Of a DNA stretch of 64,000 bases, positions 24,658 to 35,838 are shown piece after piece. The notes under the pieces are model-generated. The model saw only the letters and a list, made by a program, of their open reading frames with translations. It ran no database searches and was not told the DNA's origin. Within the stretch, counting starts at the first letter, position 1, and every line of letters begins with the position of its first letter. The stretch spans positions 1,860,001 to 1,924,000 of the forward strand of contig CM076281.1 of NCBI GenBank assembly GCA_038380795.1, in the 5' to 3' direction. Made by a program: the position numbers and the translations under genes. This DNA is from Pyrocephalus nanus. Lineage: Eukaryota; Chordata; Aves; Passeriformes; Tyrannidae.

Positions 24658-24753
24658 GGTTTAGTGGTGAAGGGGGTGATGGTGGCTGGGTTGAGAGTCA
24701 GACTTGATGATCTTAAAGATCTCTTCCAAACTAAAACAATTCTGTGATTCTAC
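24658..24753 (+). mobile_element. CR1 LINE 3' tail (copy 2), abutting copy 1
   Basis: A second copy of only the last ~95 bp of CR1: GGTTTAGTGG, GACTTGATGATCTTAAAG, TTCCAAACTAAAACAATTCT and GTGATTCTAC. It differs from copy 1, so it is a separate insertion or a diverged tail duplication. Confidence 0.85.
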
Positions 24754-25277
24754 AGGTAATTTGTGAATAAATATATAGGATCATTTCAACAGGTGTTGGA
24801 CATCCACCTCCTCCTGGCTCTTTGTTGCTCTCCCCCTTGCCTACCCAATTTGGGGAGGTACCCAGTCCATCCCTCAAGACCCCAAAGAACCCAACCCTGC
24901 CAGCCCTTGAAATGCAGATGCACTCCAAGTGTTATGAAAACATATGATCTCAGCCATGTCTGGCAAATAAACATTACAAGGGGCTCTTTCAAATCTTTGT
25001 AGTAGCAAATCTCAGCACTTAACTAGTAATGCAATAAGTCCTATCAAGAGCACGCTGAAAGGTGGAATAAATTTCCCAGAGAACAATGTGGGTGATGTAT
25101 GCATATGACCAACACACAATAAAACTGTAGAATGGGAGGAAAAAAATGCATACAGTCAATACAATAAAATCAGCACAAATACAGGCTGTGTAAGCAAATA
25201 AATCTAACAATCCAAATATTTTACAACACGCTCACATGCAGAACATTTCCCCCTCACACCCTCAGAAATCTTAGGGT
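24754..25277. other. Intergenic, nothing recognised
   Basis: Ordinary sequence becoming AT-rich towards 25200. No gene or repeat. Confidence 0.5.
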
Positions 25278-25298
25278 AAAAAAAAAAAAAAAAAAAAA
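25278..25298. repeat. A21 run
   Basis: Uninterrupted A homopolymer. Confidence 0.95.
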
Positions 25299-25299
25299 T

Positions 25300-25610
25300 T
25301 AGACTGTTTTGCATCTGAGTGTATTGTAAAGGCACCAGCGGCTGTCTGCACAAATTACCATTCATCTAGGCGTTGTTGTGGAAATTTTCAAGGGATTTGC
25401 AGTAATTATATGACAAAATGCTTGCAAATCTCACTCATTGCTGAATAGAAACACACGGGTCAAAGATTGAACACTCTCAGCTTGGTAATTTGTAAATGTC
25501 AATCAGACGGGGGCCACGGGAGGCACACAGGCGTAAGCACTGAAAGGCACAGCGATGCCGTAGCAACCAGAAAAAGCCTTTTCAATACACATTATAAAAG
25601 GCACGGGATA
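25300..25610. promoter_or_regulatory. Candidate regulatory block with TATA-box match
   Basis: Unique AT-rich sequence with GCAGTAATTATATGAC near 25399 and AGCTTGGTAATTTGTAAATG near 25479, ending with an exact TATAAAAG at 25593-25600 (plus). No coding exon downstream. Confidence 0.3.
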
Positions 25611-25627
25611 GTTTTACTTCCCAGCTC

Positions 25628-25669
25628 TTTTTTTTTTTTTCCCCTCCTCCTTTTTTTTTTTTTTTTTTT
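25628..25669. repeat. T-rich tract (T13, C-rich spacer, T19)
   Basis: T13 (25628-25640), ten C/T bases and T19 (25651-25669). Confidence 0.95.
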
Positions 25670-25711
25670 AAACAAACTGATCACCTTGCGCCCAGAGGAG
25701 GAGGAAAATCA

Positions 25712-25732
25712 GGGGAAGGGGGGGTAGGGGGG
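25712..25732 (+). other. G-quadruplex-prone tract
   Basis: Runs of G4, G7 and G6 separated by two-base AA and TA linkers on the plus strand; the G7 can supply two triplets, giving four stacks. A structural prediction only. Confidence 0.5.
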
Positions 25733-25789
25733 AGAGGCAGGAGGAGGGAAGTAAAGAAAGGAAGGAAAAACAGTTTAAATAAAACTGGT

Positions 25790-25985
25790 GAGATTAAATT
25801 AACTGATACATACATTGGCGGAGGTAGATCGTTTGCTCTGTAATAAATATGGACTCCTATCTTCCCTTCCCCGAGACAGCGAGGAAAGCAAAATAAAATT
25901 AAAAGATATAACAATAAAAATTATAAATGCACTGCGGTCCCGCGGACCAACAGCCTGTAATGAAGGCGGCTGCGAGGTGGGGAGA
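25790..25985. promoter_or_regulatory. Candidate regulatory block
   Basis: AT-rich sequence (AAAATTAAAAGATATAAC near 25894) followed by CpG-bearing GGTCC-CGC-GGACC at 25936-25948, a perfect inverted repeat with a three-base spacer, and GTAATGAAGGCGG. Repeat-free and non-coding. Confidence 0.3.
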
Positions 25986-26626
25986 GCTTTATCTCTGGGG
26001 ATCAGAGAGAGGGAGGCAAGGAGAGGGGGTCCCATGTCCCCCTGGGCACACAGACCCTCTCCAAGAAGTCAACCCCACCTTTCCCCATTCTCCAGAGAGC
26101 GGGATTGGGAATTAAAATCGTTTCCAAGTGTACCAAAGGAATTACCCCGGCATCTCCCACTCCCCTGGGAACACACTGGAGGAAGCATCTCCTCCACCAG
26201 ATCCCTATTCCAGACACAATCACAGCCCCAGCTCGTGGGCACCAGGAATTCGTGGCACTTTGCCCTCCAGGGCCTGCAGCTTTTCTGCACCTTGCCCTCT
26301 ATTTCTGTACTAAGCAAAATGCCATTTTTGTTTAAAAACAGGGATGTTTGGGGGTTCCTGAGGTTGGCTGCCTTTGGCTCTGCTGTGCTCTGTTTACTGT
26401 GGCTTTCCTGGTTTGATAGATGCCAAGTGCTCTGTTGAAACCTTTGGTGGATGCCAAGGTTGGTGCAGAAACTGGAGAAACTCTATGGAATTTTATCAGT
26501 ACCCAAGCCCATGCTGCCAAAATTCTGCCATCACCACCCATTCCATCCATTCCCTCAGCCCCAGCTTCACCTCACGTGGCATGAACTCAGCCTGGAGAAG
26601 GCTCCTCCTGCACTTTGCAGGGGGTT
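25986..26626. other. Intergenic, nothing recognised
   Basis: GC-richer sequence. A 207-codon plus-strand open frame (25815-26438) spans it and the preceding regulatory block but has no family resemblance. Confidence 0.55.
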
Positions 26627-26785
26627 ATCACAGAACCACAGAGTGGTTTGGGGTGGAGGGGACCTTAAACCTCATCTCCTTCCACCCCAGGGACACCTCC
26701 CACCATCCCAGGTTGCTCAGAGCTCCCATCCAGCCTGGGTTCCTCACTGCCCCATGGCACAGGGAGTGCACTGCCTGCTCCACCC
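26627..26785 (-). mobile_element. CR1 LINE 3' end, antisense
   Basis: Starts ATCACAGAACCACAGAGTGG (reverse complement of the CR1 3' tail). It continues with GGGGTGGAGGGGACCTTAAA and the CTCCCACCATCCCAGGTTGC type internal words. About 160 bp, 5'-truncated. Confidence 0.88.
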
Positions 26786-26799
26786 TCGGCGGGATTTAA

Positions 26800-27000
26800 T
26801 GAATCCGAGGAAAATTATGAAGTACCATAAAGCCACAAGCATCATAAAAGGTATAATAAAATTGAGAAAAGCTATTAAGTTATAAATACAACCAATACAT
26901 GCAACATCACTCAGATGGCAGAAGCCAGCCATAAAATAAAGTCATTTTAGACCATCATTCCACAAGTTACCAAGTCTCTTAATTCACAAGTCACACGTCC
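26800..27000. promoter_or_regulatory. Candidate regulatory block next to CR1
   Basis: AT-rich unique sequence with ATAAAAGGTATAATAAAATT near 26843 and TCTTAATTCAC near 26976. Low-information call on texture. Confidence 0.27.
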
Positions 27001-27639
27001 CTTTATGGCACCCAATCCTATTTTTCCTATCAAGGGCTCTATAACATATATCTGCCTGGACCAGTTCAAAATACATGTGCCCTTATATATAATGCAGGAC
27101 AAAAGACTTTGGTCCCCCTCCCAGCCTCTCAGTAAGTAGCTGTGCAGATCACTTGGTCTCTCTTATTTAACCAACTCCCCAAAACCCCTGGCAAGGGCAG
27201 AAAACACCTCTGGAGTTGCTGCAGGATAATGCAGAAAGAGGGTTTGGGGAGCAGGAAAAAAAAAAAAAAAAAAGAGGGACTCCAGGCACTCCTGCAGCCA
27301 GAAGCCCAAAAAACCTGGTGGGTTTACAGAAATCAGCGATGCTGCCTGGATTTTGAGTCCTGGTGCTGCAGCATCAGGCTCCAAAACACCTCCAGTTAAA
27401 CCAAAGCTATCCTAAACACACCTAATACCCACTGAAAACAGATTATTCCCCAGTAAGTTCCTTGATTAGAGGTGTGTCCATTCCTTAAACATATATAAAT
27501 AAATACACAAATAAATAAAAATATCAGTGTATTCACCCAGCATTTACAGTGCAGGTGTATTTCATTTTCCTCCCTCGATTTTAAGACCAGCCTTCCCTTA
27601 CCAACCTCTCAATCGCTGTGGAACAATTCCCTCTCTTTA
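27001..27639. other. Intergenic; A-run near 27257-27274
   Basis: Contains an A18 run and AT-rich sequence near 27490-27530 with repeated AAATAAAT words. No gene. Confidence 0.55.
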
Positions 27640-27850
27640 TTTCCTCTCAGGGTCCTGTATGTTATGAATATTCATTGAAATAATTAAACACCCTGTTCAC
27701 GGCTTGTTGTGTTTACTGTTAGTCCAATAAAAAGCAAACAGGTTAATGATGATCTTTAATATGGGAATTTAATATTTCACCTGCATATCAGCTAAAAGTT
27801 TAGCTTCCCCTTTAAGCCTCATCAATTTATGGAAAATAAGTAAATACTAT
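27640..27850. promoter_or_regulatory. Candidate enhancer with POU palindrome and FOX site
   Basis: Contains ATGAATATTCAT at 27664-27675, a perfect 12-bp palindrome matching the POU-dimer MORE pattern (ATG A/C ATAT G/T CAT). TAATTAAAC follows at about 27681. TGTTTAC, a forkhead core, lies at 27710-27716, and TTAATATGGGAATTTAATAT follows near 27757. No repeat or coding explanation. A regulatory role is inferred. Confidence 0.42.
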
Positions 27851-28859
27851 AAAAACACGCTTCAGACTGTAAGTCAGAGGTACAAGCCCCTGTGTATTTG
27901 TCTTTTTTTGGCTGAATTTCTCATTTTGGTTTGGTTACAGTATTAGAGAAAAACTGAAGTGAGATTTTTTTTCCCCCCCCTAAGAATTATACACGACAGG
28001 GAATTTAGAGCAGCTGGTTGGTGGAACAGGAGCCCAGACTCGGACTGAGAGTGAAAAAACCTTCAGGATCCAACAGTCATTAGGAAAACATACTTATCAA
28101 AATCCTGGCGAGGAAGCCTCTTGAGGAGAATTGTCATTCATGGCTCTGCTTTGCTGGGGGAGGCAGAGGCTGGGGCAGCATCCTGGGCTGCCCTGGGAGG
28201 TGCCACCCAGCCCAGGCTGGCACTTGCTAATTAACCTGCTCGTCAGACCCAGGAGCTCCCCATTAGCTGCTCAGAAACAGGTGTCAGAGACACACAGAAA
28301 GGAGCAGCACAAATCAGGAGAGTTTATGAGGGTAACTTACATTAATTTTATCCTTTATAGGCAATAAACCTTTTGCTGGTTCATTACTGGCCACTCTTAA
28401 GTTTTAAAGGAGTTTTTTTTAAACACGGAGGGGAGGTGCTGCTTGGCTTGGCTGCTGCCACCAGGCAGGAGGAGAGGGGGGCCTGGGGACAGCAGGGGTT
28501 TGCTGATGGCACAGAAGGGCCAGCACTGACCCCAGAGGTCCTGTCACTGCTGGTGGGGGCACAGGTTGGGGTCCCCCTGCTGAATTTTGGTTGCTCACAG
28601 CATCCTGCACGCTCAGAATCAGCATCCCTGAAGTTTTGGTCTCTGTTTTTGGGAAGGGTGCACTGACCTGCCATCAGGTGATAAGGAAATTAAGAGAGCA
28701 AAATATCCAGCTGCAAGGAAAAAATGGTGCTAAAGGAGCCAAACTGGAAAATAAAAAGGAGCAAGGAGAGAAAAGTGCCCCCCACACTGCCCCAGCTCCA
28801 GCTTCCTGAGGATTAAACAGCACCAGCTTGGCTGGAGCCTTTCCCTGGGTCCTGAACAT
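27851..28859. other. Intergenic, nothing recognised
   Basis: Mixed sequence with T- and C-runs near 27966-27980. No gene. Confidence 0.5.
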
Positions 28860-29023
28860 CCGAGAAATGTTATTCTCAGAATCACCTGAAGTTTTATTTA
28901 ATGCAATAAAAGCTCATTTTCGATGTGAATTAGCCCTGAAATAGATGACTATTAGGAAATGCCAGATGATGCATAGCTCAGCCCTCTGAACTAATGAACT
29001 CCCAAATACCTGCGGTGCCACAC
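28860..29023. promoter_or_regulatory. Candidate regulatory block
   Basis: AT-rich unique sequence with TTTATTTAATGCAATAAAAG near 28893 and GATGTGAATTAGCCC near 28922, ending at a G-rich tract. Weak support. Confidence 0.25.
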
Positions 29024-29024
29024 A

Positions 29025-29043
29025 GGGGAGGGGGTTGGGGGGG
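29025..29043 (+). other. G-quadruplex-prone tract
   Basis: Runs of G4, G5 and G7 separated by A and TT; the G7 can supply two triplets. Confidence 0.5.
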
Positions 29044-30659
29044 TGTTTGATACCTTTCTATTGGAGCTTACAGGACAAATAGCTTAAAAAACATCTAATT
29101 TAGCACTGAAATTAACAGGGGTCTCAGTATTTACACCAGCTAAGCAGCATTTCCTCTAGTATTTCCTTCAGTATTTTCACAGATGGAGCCTGAGCCAAGT
29201 TCTTCCCTTTTCCAAACCACTCAAAGGGAATGAGAAGCTAAAACTGAACCATCAAAAATCCCCCACCCCAGAAAAAAAAAAAAACAAAACCACACAGCAA
29301 GAGAAAAGCAGAGGTGTTGCCTCTCTTACAGGGTTCTACAGGGCATTTTCTATTAATAGGATTTTAATAAAGTGAAGGAATTCAGGGCAAGGAGAGCAGC
29401 TGGAGCCGGGGTCTCAGAGGTACCCCTCCAGTAAAATGCCTTTTTTTGCAAGAAAAGAAGAGCAAAAAAAGAAAAAAGGGAAGCCAGCAAAGCAAAATCA
29501 GGGGAGCAACCTCCCCCTCCTGCAAAGATAACACCAAACCTGTAATTCCCTTCAGAAGGCTCCAGGAAATAAAATGCAGGAGAGAACAGACATTTCAGGC
29601 ATTTCTAACCTTCAGCCACCCTCACCTCCAACCTGGTTGGGGGAAGGAGGTTCCCAAGGAAAAGCTCCACCAGATTGGAGATTGGGAGCACCTGAGCACT
29701 TCCTGTTCCTATGATCAAATATATATTTATATATATTGTTTTAAGAGGCATAACAATCACTCCAAGTGGGTTTCCAGTTCTATCCCTGCAGACCGTGGTG
29801 TTCCCAATGGCCTCAGCCACAACACACATCACATGTGTAGGATTTGGGTTTCCCAACCCCAGCACAGTGCCTGGAGTCTGTCCCCAGCCTGAGGGGACAC
29901 CCAGCCCACCCTTTGTCACCTGGGGACAGGGCTGGTGTCCCCATCCCATGGTTCTGCCCAAAGGGTGCCACTGGCAGCGAGCACCGGGGTCCTGTTTAGC
30001 CACATCCAAGCACCCAAAGGGAAAAAGTTGATGTTGCAGGTCGTGTTTTTCCCACCCACCTCCTCTCAGGAGCTGCTCTGGGCAGAGGGAAGGACAGCAG
30101 CAGTGTCTGTCACCCATCCCCACAACAGCCCCTCCATAACTAAGGGGAATGACCAAAAAAGGGGGGTTTCCCCCATTTTCTCAGCACTCTGATGCACCCC
30201 AGCGTGCTCCTCAGGACCATCCCGTTCCATCCATGTCCCCCACACAATTTTGGTGTCTCCAGTGCCCACGGAGGAGATGGGCAGAGCTGGAAGGTGGTGG
30301 GAGCCTCCAAACCTGCTGGGGCTGCCCCCAGCCCGGCCTGGCAGCTCTCACCCAACATCCCACGGCTGCTGGCATCCCTCTCCAAGGGCTGAGCCCTCTC
30401 CCACTCATCACACACCACCCACCCCCAGCCCCCTCACAGCAGCAAAAAAGCCAAGTGGGTTTCACGTCGAGCTCCCCATTGAAATCCTGCTGCTGCTGGA
30501 CCTTGACATTTGGGGTTTTCCCTCCTGCTTCCCAGGGTTTTGTCCCCCCAGGAGACGTCAGGGCCCACGTGCCCCCATGCCTAATATCAGAGCTCCATCT
30601 AGCGCTGCACAGCCCCTCCCTCCACCCAGGCCAGGGGGGAAGGAGGGGGGGAGGAAAAA
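29044..30659. other. Intergenic, GC-rich, nothing recognised
   Basis: Pyrimidine-rich GC-rich sequence with overlapping open frames up to 183 codons on both strands and none with a domain. A G-rich tract lies at 30634-30654. Confidence 0.55.
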
Positions 30660-30960
30660 AAAGGGAAAAAAAAAATTAAAACATATTAAAGGTGTTAATA
30701 AGCGACTTATTTAAACGGAGTATCACATATTGAACATTAATCACCTTGCAGTAAAAGTGTAATTAAGGAGTCACTCTGCCTTCTGGGGAAGGCTCGCTTG
30801 GAAGCCGAGAGAAAATGGTCTCTTTATTAACACAAATTATTTTATTTGGCTAAAGGTAATAATTCTAAGTGAGGTCAACGGGCCTCGTGCACACGCGAGC
30901 GGCGCCGGGTCCCGGCCAGCGTTTCCATGGCGACTGAGCCAAGTTCATCCTCCACGGTAA
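30660..30960. promoter_or_regulatory. Candidate regulatory block with RFX-type X-box
   Basis: AT-rich part (30670-30870) with AGGTGTTAATAAG, GTAATTAAGG and TAAAGGTAATAATTCTAAG, passing into a CpG-dense patch (30885-30935). The patch ends in GTTTCCATGGCGAC at 30921-30934, two mismatches from the symmetric RFX X-box. The combination is enhancer- or promoter-like; no exon is visible. Confidence 0.4.
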
Positions 30961-31689
30961 TGGCTTTGCTCTCCCACCACCAGCTCGGGATTGTTTCTTG
31001 GGAAAAAAAAAAAAACAACCAGCCTTCGATCTGTCAGCGGCATCTCCTCACCGCATCCCCCCAGGGGCCACACGGGAGGAACATCCCCCCCAGGCCCTCC
31101 CCGGGGTGCTGGGCCACGTCCAAAGGGTGGTGGCACCGTCCCCACGCAGCCACTGGGCACTGGGGCTCGTGGCACGGCACCCACCGAGGGTTCTCCATGT
31201 GGGAATGGCGCTCAGGGAGCAGGAGCAGCACAAGAGATTGGCTTTTCATGTTTTCCAGCACAGCTACAGCCTGGGATGGGTGCAGGATAACTGTAGGGTG
31301 GTTGTAGGATGGTTGTAGAACCAAGTCCATCCCATCCCTACAAAGCCAAGCCATGGGAATTTTCCCCCTACAGCTTCCCACGGGCAAGCCAGGGTTTTGC
31401 AGGGCTTCAGCTTCCCTGGGGAATGGCAGCAAACTACAAACCCACAAGGAAAGCTGTTTTCTATCCAGAAGCATATTTTCCTCCCCATTTTAGCCCTAGT
31501 GACCACGTCCAGCACCCTCATGGGCACCAAGTCCCAGCAGTCACTCACCCACGAGCACCTCCAGGCTCCCACAGTGCCGAGTGTCCAGCACGAGCAGGGA
31601 AGCAGCACATTTAAAAACACATCTCATTTTACAAAAGCAAGGTTAACAAACATGCCAGTAAAAAATCAGAGAAGGTCTGGGCTGTAAAA
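30961..31689. other. Intergenic, nothing recognised
   Basis: GC-rich with an A-run near 31003-31014. Overlapping frames have no recognisable domain. Confidence 0.5.
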
Positions 31690-31890
31690 GCCCGTTTTCC
31701 CAAGCACATTCCCGTGCTCGGGGAACTCATGTGTTATTCTGTCTCCTGCAGATTATTGTCTGAAGGCGGCGGTGATTTATCTGTCTCCCATGTCATGTCA
31801 TCCGTTTACGTACAGTATTATATGTAGAGTGTGGCATTAACATTTTACTATTATTCTTACCTTTCAATGCAAAAAGATAAGAGTGTAAAT
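31690..31890. promoter_or_regulatory. Candidate regulatory block
   Basis: Unique sequence with GCGGCGGTGATTTATCTG near 31765, CATGTCATGTCATCCG near 31788 and TGGCATTAACATTTTACTAT near 31832. Non-coding; the call rests on motif texture. Confidence 0.28.
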
Positions 31891-32164
31891 CTGGGAGACA
31901 AGGGACGTGTCAACAGCTCCGAGCCACCGCTCCGGGCACGCGGGGCCGGGCTCGGATGCTCCTCATCCTCCTCCTCCTCCCTCCCTGCTCCGAGGCTGTG
32001 CCCAGCCCAGTGACCACGGTGGGGACCCTTCCAGCACCAAAACGTGTCCTCATGGCCCTCCCCAAGAAATCCAACCCCCTTAACACCTCCAACACCCCTG
32101 TGGCAACAGCCACCTCCCTGCCACGCCAGACGGAACAACAAACAGCCTGTTCCCAACCCACGGC

Positions 32165-32470
32165 CGGGCCCGCGTAACTTATTAACACCTAGTCAAGATT
32201 AATCAAGCGGGGAAAGCTAAAGCAGGGCCCTAATTAGTTGCTGATGATAACTATATTTGTCATCCTCTCCCAATTAGTCTACTGTACGTTTTGGAGTTTA
32301 ATTGCACCTTGTTCTTCATTTAAGTGTCATCACGCGCATACATTCTCCTCCTCCTTTGGTAAATTTGAGAAAAATTTGACATTAAATATAGATTATCTTT
32401 AGATTTTCATAATTAACACAACTGAACTGCCTTTGGCCTAAATACATCTCCTTTTGCAATAAATCTGGCC
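32165..32470. promoter_or_regulatory. Candidate enhancer: GATTAATC and TAATTAG cluster
   Basis: Contains GATTAATC at 32197-32204 (perfect palindrome, two OTX/bicoid-type TAATC halves), TAATTAG at 32231-32237 and CAATTAG at 32271-32277. An AT-rich run with TTTAATTGCACC, AAATATAGATTATCTTTAG and CATAATTAACAC continues to about 32420. No repeat or exon. Among the densest homeodomain clusters in the window. Confidence 0.42.
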
Positions 32471-33480
32471 TCTCTCTTGGAAGTGGGTATTTCCCGAGGT
32501 GGGATGGATGTGGGATGCAACCCCTGGCACCGGGAACACTGGAGTGGTGAGTAGGTGGTCAGGATGTGGCCTCAGGATCCCCCACAGAAGGAAGGGATGG
32601 AGAATCTTTGGGGTTTTCTCTCTTTGAGAACTTTTTTTCCTTCATTTTCAGAGTTGATAACATTTTTAGGAGTCTGATTTGCAAGCGATGGGTCAGATTG
32701 TACCCAGGGAAGTGATGAAGGTGAGGAAACTGTCCCACCTCTCTCTATCCCACTGCCAGACCTGCCCTGAGCATCTCTCCTGTCCCTTGTCACCCTTAGG
32801 ACGAGGAGTCTGTGACTCTACACTGCTCACACCCAGACCCCACGGATCCAGATTAGCAGATATTCAATATATTGATGGACAAGAGAAAGCTCCAGGGAGT
32901 GACCTGTGCCTCCACATCCCAATGCCTTTAACCCTTCAGCTGCTGCCCAGCAGCTGACTGCAGCCTTCCCTGCCACCCAGCAGAGCTGATCACTGCCAGA
33001 GGCTGGGACCAGCACAAGAACCCCAGTGCCCACCCCATTCCCCCGTGCCCACCAGGGCACTGGATGCAGCCCATGGGCACCCACTGCCACCTCTTGAGCA
33101 CCCAGCGAGCTGGAAGAGGTGCTGGTTGCCAAGAGTGCTGAAAACAACCATCAAGCTTACAGAGGAGAAGAGGAGGGGAGGGAAAAAGCAGCGAAGGAAG
33201 ATGTACGGTCCTACCTGTCCCTTAGGAAGAGGCTCAGCTCACGGATCATCCCTACCATGTATTAATAGCAAAAAAAAAAAAAAAAACAGGCTATGATCTC
33301 CTAAACTGCTCCAGGGCTCGGCGTGTCCAGCGCAGGGACTGCAGCCATCGCTTCCCGGGAGGAGGCTCTGGCGTCTGAGCAGACAGGGGAGGGAGAGGAG
33401 AGAAGGAAAAGTGGGAAAAAAAAAAGCCTAAAAAAAAAAAAAAAAAAAGAAAAAAAATCAAGGAGTAGTCAAAAAGTGTA
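32471..33480. other. Intergenic; A-runs at 33270-33286 and 33415-33460
   Basis: No gene-like signal. Two A-rich stretches near the right end are simple repeats. Confidence 0.55.
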
Positions 33481-34440
33481 TTAGAGGCAAATTTGGAAAG
33501 AAATCAATGGCCCGTAATTGGATTTGATTTTTCTCCCCGTTTTGCTGGCTGGGGGTTACGTGTGCAGTCCCTCCCGGAGCGCGGGATTAACGCGGAGGAA
33601 CAGGTGGCCGGTGGCCACCAAAGCATGACAGCTCCATCACGGCTGTCAGGGGGACAGCAGGACACACATGGGAATAAATAAAGGGGAGACCACGCAGGGA
33701 GGAGTTGGGCATTTGCTTATTTACCAGTTTAGCTGCTGCTCCCCCTGCCAGGGTACAGACCGCCCTGTCAGCAGGGAAGGGGCTGTGCAGGGGATGAGAT
33801 TGTCCCCAAGGTGTGTCCCCCTCTCCCTGGGTTAAGGCCCTCCCAGTGCTGTGGAGGACCTGGATGAGTCCTGCTCAGTTCAGAGCGTCACACACAACGA
33901 CAGTGACGTCCCTAAACCTTCACCACCCTGCTCTGGACATCGGCACTGAGCCTGACATGGGTGTGTGGTCACTGGAAAAAGAGAAGAGAGAACACTTACC
34001 CCACATCTCCAGACAGCCTTTAAAAACACAGGGTTTAGTTCTCCTCCCCTAAATGGGAGTGACCCGTGTGGTGCTTGGAAAGCAAAGCCAAATCCCTGCC
34101 CGCCATGGCACGGGATGCACACAGGGATGCTGGTGCTCATCGTCCTTCCTTAGGTAAATACAGGCAAACACGAGGCAGGATTTGACAAACCAAGACTGAC
34201 GATGAACCTCGGCCCTTCCCACACCCAGCAGCACCGAGAAAAAGCTGATTTCTCTTTTTCATTCAACGTGCTTCCTCAGGAACCTTTCCACAGCTGGAGA
34301 GTCCTGCCCCACATGGCAGCCTTTTCCAGAGAAAGCCTGGGGAACAGGCACAGTCTGTAGGGAAAGAGGATATACAGCCCATGGGAGCATTCATGCAGCC
34401 ACACATACACACACACAGAGGCTTGGATGTATCATGCATG
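33481..34440. other. Intergenic, nothing firm
   Basis: The first 80 bp (AAATCAATGG, CGTAATTGGATTTG) look like a short AT-rich regulatory fragment. The rest is ordinary. Confidence 0.5.
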
Positions 34441-34446
34441 TATGTG

Positions 34447-34486
34447 TGAACACACATATATATATATATTTACATATGTATATATC
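34447..34486. repeat. (AT)n-type microsatellite
   Basis: CATATATATATATAT followed by TACATATGTATATA. Confidence 0.85.
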
Positions 34487-34554
34487 CCTCCCTTCCCAGT
34501 TTTCAGTGTTGATTTTCCGACCGTCGCTCCTCACCCTCCAAAGTTGTGAGCTAT

Positions 34555-34557
<3 letters not shown>

Positions 34558-34585
<28 letters not shown>
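34558..34585. repeat. T28 run
   Basis: Uninterrupted T homopolymer. Confidence 0.95.
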
Positions 34586-34592
<7 letters not shown>

Positions 34593-34599
34593 AACCTTG

Positions 34600-34860
34600 A
34601 AAATTAACCTAAAACACAGGGTGCTGTGCACATGACTTACTCAAATAAATTGCATCCTTAATTATGAACACCCTCGGCTCCGCTGTGCTCCGGGCCACGC
34701 TGCCCCGGCGGACACCCCCCCTCCTGATGAGTGCTTATTGAACAGGAGAACAACAATCAACACTAATTAAATACTCAGCTGTTGAGAGGAGACGATGTTT
34801 ATCAAAAAAATGCAAGAGGAGGGGAGCGCATCTTCTGTTTTCTATAATTAGTTAGTGATA
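34600..34860. promoter_or_regulatory. Candidate regulatory block
   Basis: Two AT-rich parts flank a CpG-bearing centre (34675-34725). Words include CTTAATTATGAAC, a SOX-like AACAATC near 34752, ACTAATTAAATACTC near 34762, an E-box CAGCTG at 34776-34781 and TATAATTAGTTAG near 34842. Non-coding. Confidence 0.35.
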
Positions 34861-35576
34861 TTCCCCAGGCGGTCTTGGAAATCGAACTCGGGTTTGTTCA
34901 CATCTGTTTGGCACAGGCAGACAAAGGCCACCGTGGCCCTGGTCCCCCTGTGTGTGTCCCCCTTCCCCCAGCACGTGCCACTGCAGCATCACTGGCCAGC
35001 AGAGGAAGGTCCCCCACCCTCCTCATCCCCTCACCACTGGGGATCAGGACATCCAAAGGGGAATGAGCCACCAGAGAGGCTGTAGGCTGCAGGGATCCCA
35101 TCCTGGACAATCCCTGGGATATGAGCTGGGAGGTGTCCCAGCTGCTGGGGGGGCTCAGAGAGAGGGGAAAGGGGAGGGAGAGTGCACAAGGTGCCCACAG
35201 CTTCCCTTGCACCCCGTTAAAACCAAACCCCTCATCAGCAGGAAGGTCATTTTGAACACAAATTTATACCTTTTTAAGGCTTTGCTGTAATTCTTCAGCC
35301 AGGGATGGGGCAGGACAAGGCTGATCATTTCCCTCTGTCTCACGCTGTTACCGGCTTAAGGATCTACTCAGCAGCAGAGGACAAGAGTTAAAATTTCCCT
35401 GAAGGAGGGGAAATAAGGAGATTAGTGATCACTGAAGTCTGGGACAGCTCCAGATAAGGAAAGGTTGGTTTCAGAGTTTGTTCATGAATGAAGAACAACA
35501 GGACAAAAAACCCCTCTCTACACTCCAATATTCATCCAAGCAGTGCTGAACAATCCCTGCCCCAGAGATCCACGTG
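34861..35576. other. Intergenic, nothing recognised
   Basis: Mixed, GC-richer sequence without gene or repeat signal. Confidence 0.5.
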
Positions 35577-35838
35577 GAATCACCGAATATCCTGAGTTAG
35601 AAGAGACTCACAAGGATCATCCAGTCCAACCCCTGGCCCTGCAGACACCCCAACAATCCCACCCTGTCCCTCAGAGCACTGTCCAAGCCCTCCTGGAGCT
35701 CTGGCAGCCTTGGGGCTGTGCCCACTGCCCTGGGGAGCCTGTTCAGTGCCAACCACCCTCTGGGGGAAGAACCTTTCCCTGAGATCCAACCTGACCCTGC
35801 CTGGCACAGGCCACACACACTGATATCCTGCCTTCCTA
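35577..35838 (-). mobile_element. CR1 LINE 3' end, antisense
   Basis: Starts GAATCACCGAATATCCTGAG (degenerate CR1 3' tail) and continues with CATCCAGTCCAACCCCTGGC, CCAACAATCCCACCCTGTCC, CTCCTGGAGCTCTGGCAGCC and the CCTTTCCCTGAGATCCAACC words. A different CR1 subfamily from the copy at 12.8 kb, but the same as the fragment at 54.5 kb. Confidence 0.92.
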
